From Minisyncoccota bacterium (GTDB taxonomy: Bacteria > Patescibacteria > Paceibacteria > UBA9973), in the NCBI GenBank assembly GCA_028696935.1, contig JAQVGE010000053.1, forward strand, positions 1 through 6,819: a stretch of DNA of 6,819 nt, given 5' to 3'. The notes beneath the pieces are model-generated. The model was not told the DNA's origin, did not search any database, and saw only the letters and a program-made list of their open reading frames with translations. Made by a program: the position numbers and the translations under genes. How positions within the stretch are numbered: position 1 is the stretch's first letter; the number at the start of each line of letters is the position of its first letter. Positions 6,460-6,819 of this stretch are shown one piece after another.

Positions 6460-6819
6460 AATAGGATTTGCATATTTTTGTTGTAAGTGATTCATTGAAA
6501 CGGAGCAGGTAAATACCCAGGGGACAATGTTTACCCTGCTTGTCTTTACCGTCCCATTCCGTCTCGCCTTTGCTAACCTCAATAGAGCGCACTAATTGAC
6601 CTTTGATATTATAAATTTCTATACGGTTTTCTCCGGTGACTGCCCCATCATCTTGCGTGATCTTGATATTGAGATGATCCTTCATCGGATTTGGATAGGC
6701 AGATATTGCATTTACAGGAGGAGTCTGAACTTCATCTGCCACAGGTACCTGCCCATTGGGTAGTAGTTTATACGCTACAGCACTATTAAAATATTCAGAG
6801 CCCCCAATTTCACTCCCCG
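6458..6819 (-). CDS. Secreted protein, paralogue of the 490-residue neighbour (C-terminal part, 5' end outside window)
   Basis: The frame stays open from the TAG at 6458-6460 to the right edge, giving 119 visible residues beginning GSEIGGSEYFNSAVAYKLLPNGQ. The in-frame GTG at 6740-6742 falls inside VPVADEVQ, which the neighbour also has internally, so it is not the start. The visible part is one propeller-like unit (AYKLLPNGQ), a linker (VPVADEVQTPPVNAIS) and a short-form sorting domain: YPNPMKDHLNIKI, RIEIYNIKGQLVRSI, TEWDGKDKQGK, LGIYLLRF. The protein is therefore expected to be exported like its neighbours. The tail TTKICKSY lacks the usual basic-hydrophobic-Lys ending (KKFVLLK or KKVMMLK in the neighbours). 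One extra A in the five-A run would give TTKNMQILLGG, closer to the family, so a small indel near the end is suspected. It is the first of the three genes visible in the operon. Confidence 0.8.
   Translation of the reverse strand, partial: GSEIGGSEYFNSAVAYKLLPNGQVPVADEVQTPPVNAISAYPNPMKDHLNIKITQDDGAVTGENRIEIYNIKGQLVRSIEVSKGETEWDGKDKQGKHCPLGIYLLRFNESLTTKICKSY
6687..6776 (-). repeat. Copy 2 of the 90-bp near-identical coding repeat
   Basis: Partner of the block at 5226-5315, with six mismatches in 90 bp. Only one encodes an amino-acid difference (QAPP versus QTPP). It covers the same protein segment in the partial upstream gene. Confidence 0.85.

Noticed and set aside
6458..6742. A short independent 94-residue protein starting at GTG 6742
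   Set aside because: The start falls inside VPVADEVQ, which is internal in the paralogue, and the frame stays open to the window edge, so this is the tail of a longer gene.
1..6819. CRISPR array, tRNA, rRNA, insertion-sequence ends or a transposase
   Set aside because: I saw no regularly spaced repeats, cloverleaf-like stretches, terminal inverted repeats or transposase motifs on either strand.

Overview
The window looks like a piece of a genome from the Fibrobacterota-Chlorobiota-Bacteroidota (FCB) side of the tree that uses type IX-like secretion. The best guess is Cloacimonadota or a close relative. The basis is the C-terminal domain of the large protein: YPNPFNPSTTITFSLPEE, then IYNIRGQKV, WDGKDNG and GLYFIR, ending in KKVMMLK. 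In that form it is typical of non-Bacteroidota FCB lineages. The lineage call is inference; no rRNA or other phylogenetic marker is present.

Layout. Positions 1-423 (+ strand) hold the 3' end of a phage head-morphogenesis gene (Mu gpF / SPP1 gp7 type). It is about 51% GC by hand count, well above the rest of the window. Positions 424-475 form a convergent intergenic gap with a perfect 12-bp-stem hairpin. Its T-tract lies on the side that serves the minus strand. From 476 to the right edge, three tightly packed minus-strand genes run in one direction: a partial gene (6458 to beyond 6819), a 490-residue protein (4976-6448) and a 1496-residue protein (476-4966). Both gaps between them are 9 nt, and in both the upstream TAG stop is the first part of the next gene's Shine-Dalgarno sequence. 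They therefore look like one translationally coupled operon whose promoter lies outside the window.

All three operon products carry a C-terminal sorting-type (FlgD-like Ig) domain, and the two complete ones have clear signal peptides, so the operon appears to encode exported surface or secreted proteins. The distal gene is the most notable. It combines, in one chain, a heparinase II/III-like polysaccharide lyase module, a proline-rich linker, a right-handed parallel beta-helix, a TPR-like helical segment and the sorting domain. The 490-residue protein resembles a beta-propeller of the 'KxDxxG' repeat kind. The partial gene is its paralogue: 90 bp upstream of and into the sorting domain are about 93% identical in DNA while the flanks have diverged.

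No tRNA, rRNA, CRISPR array, insertion sequence or riboswitch was seen, and no gene-free stretch exceeds 300 bp. The strongest candidates for follow-up are the heparinase/beta-helix fusion with its atypical active-site residues, the near-identical DNA block shared by the two paralogues, and an apparent frame shift in the last codons of the partial gene.
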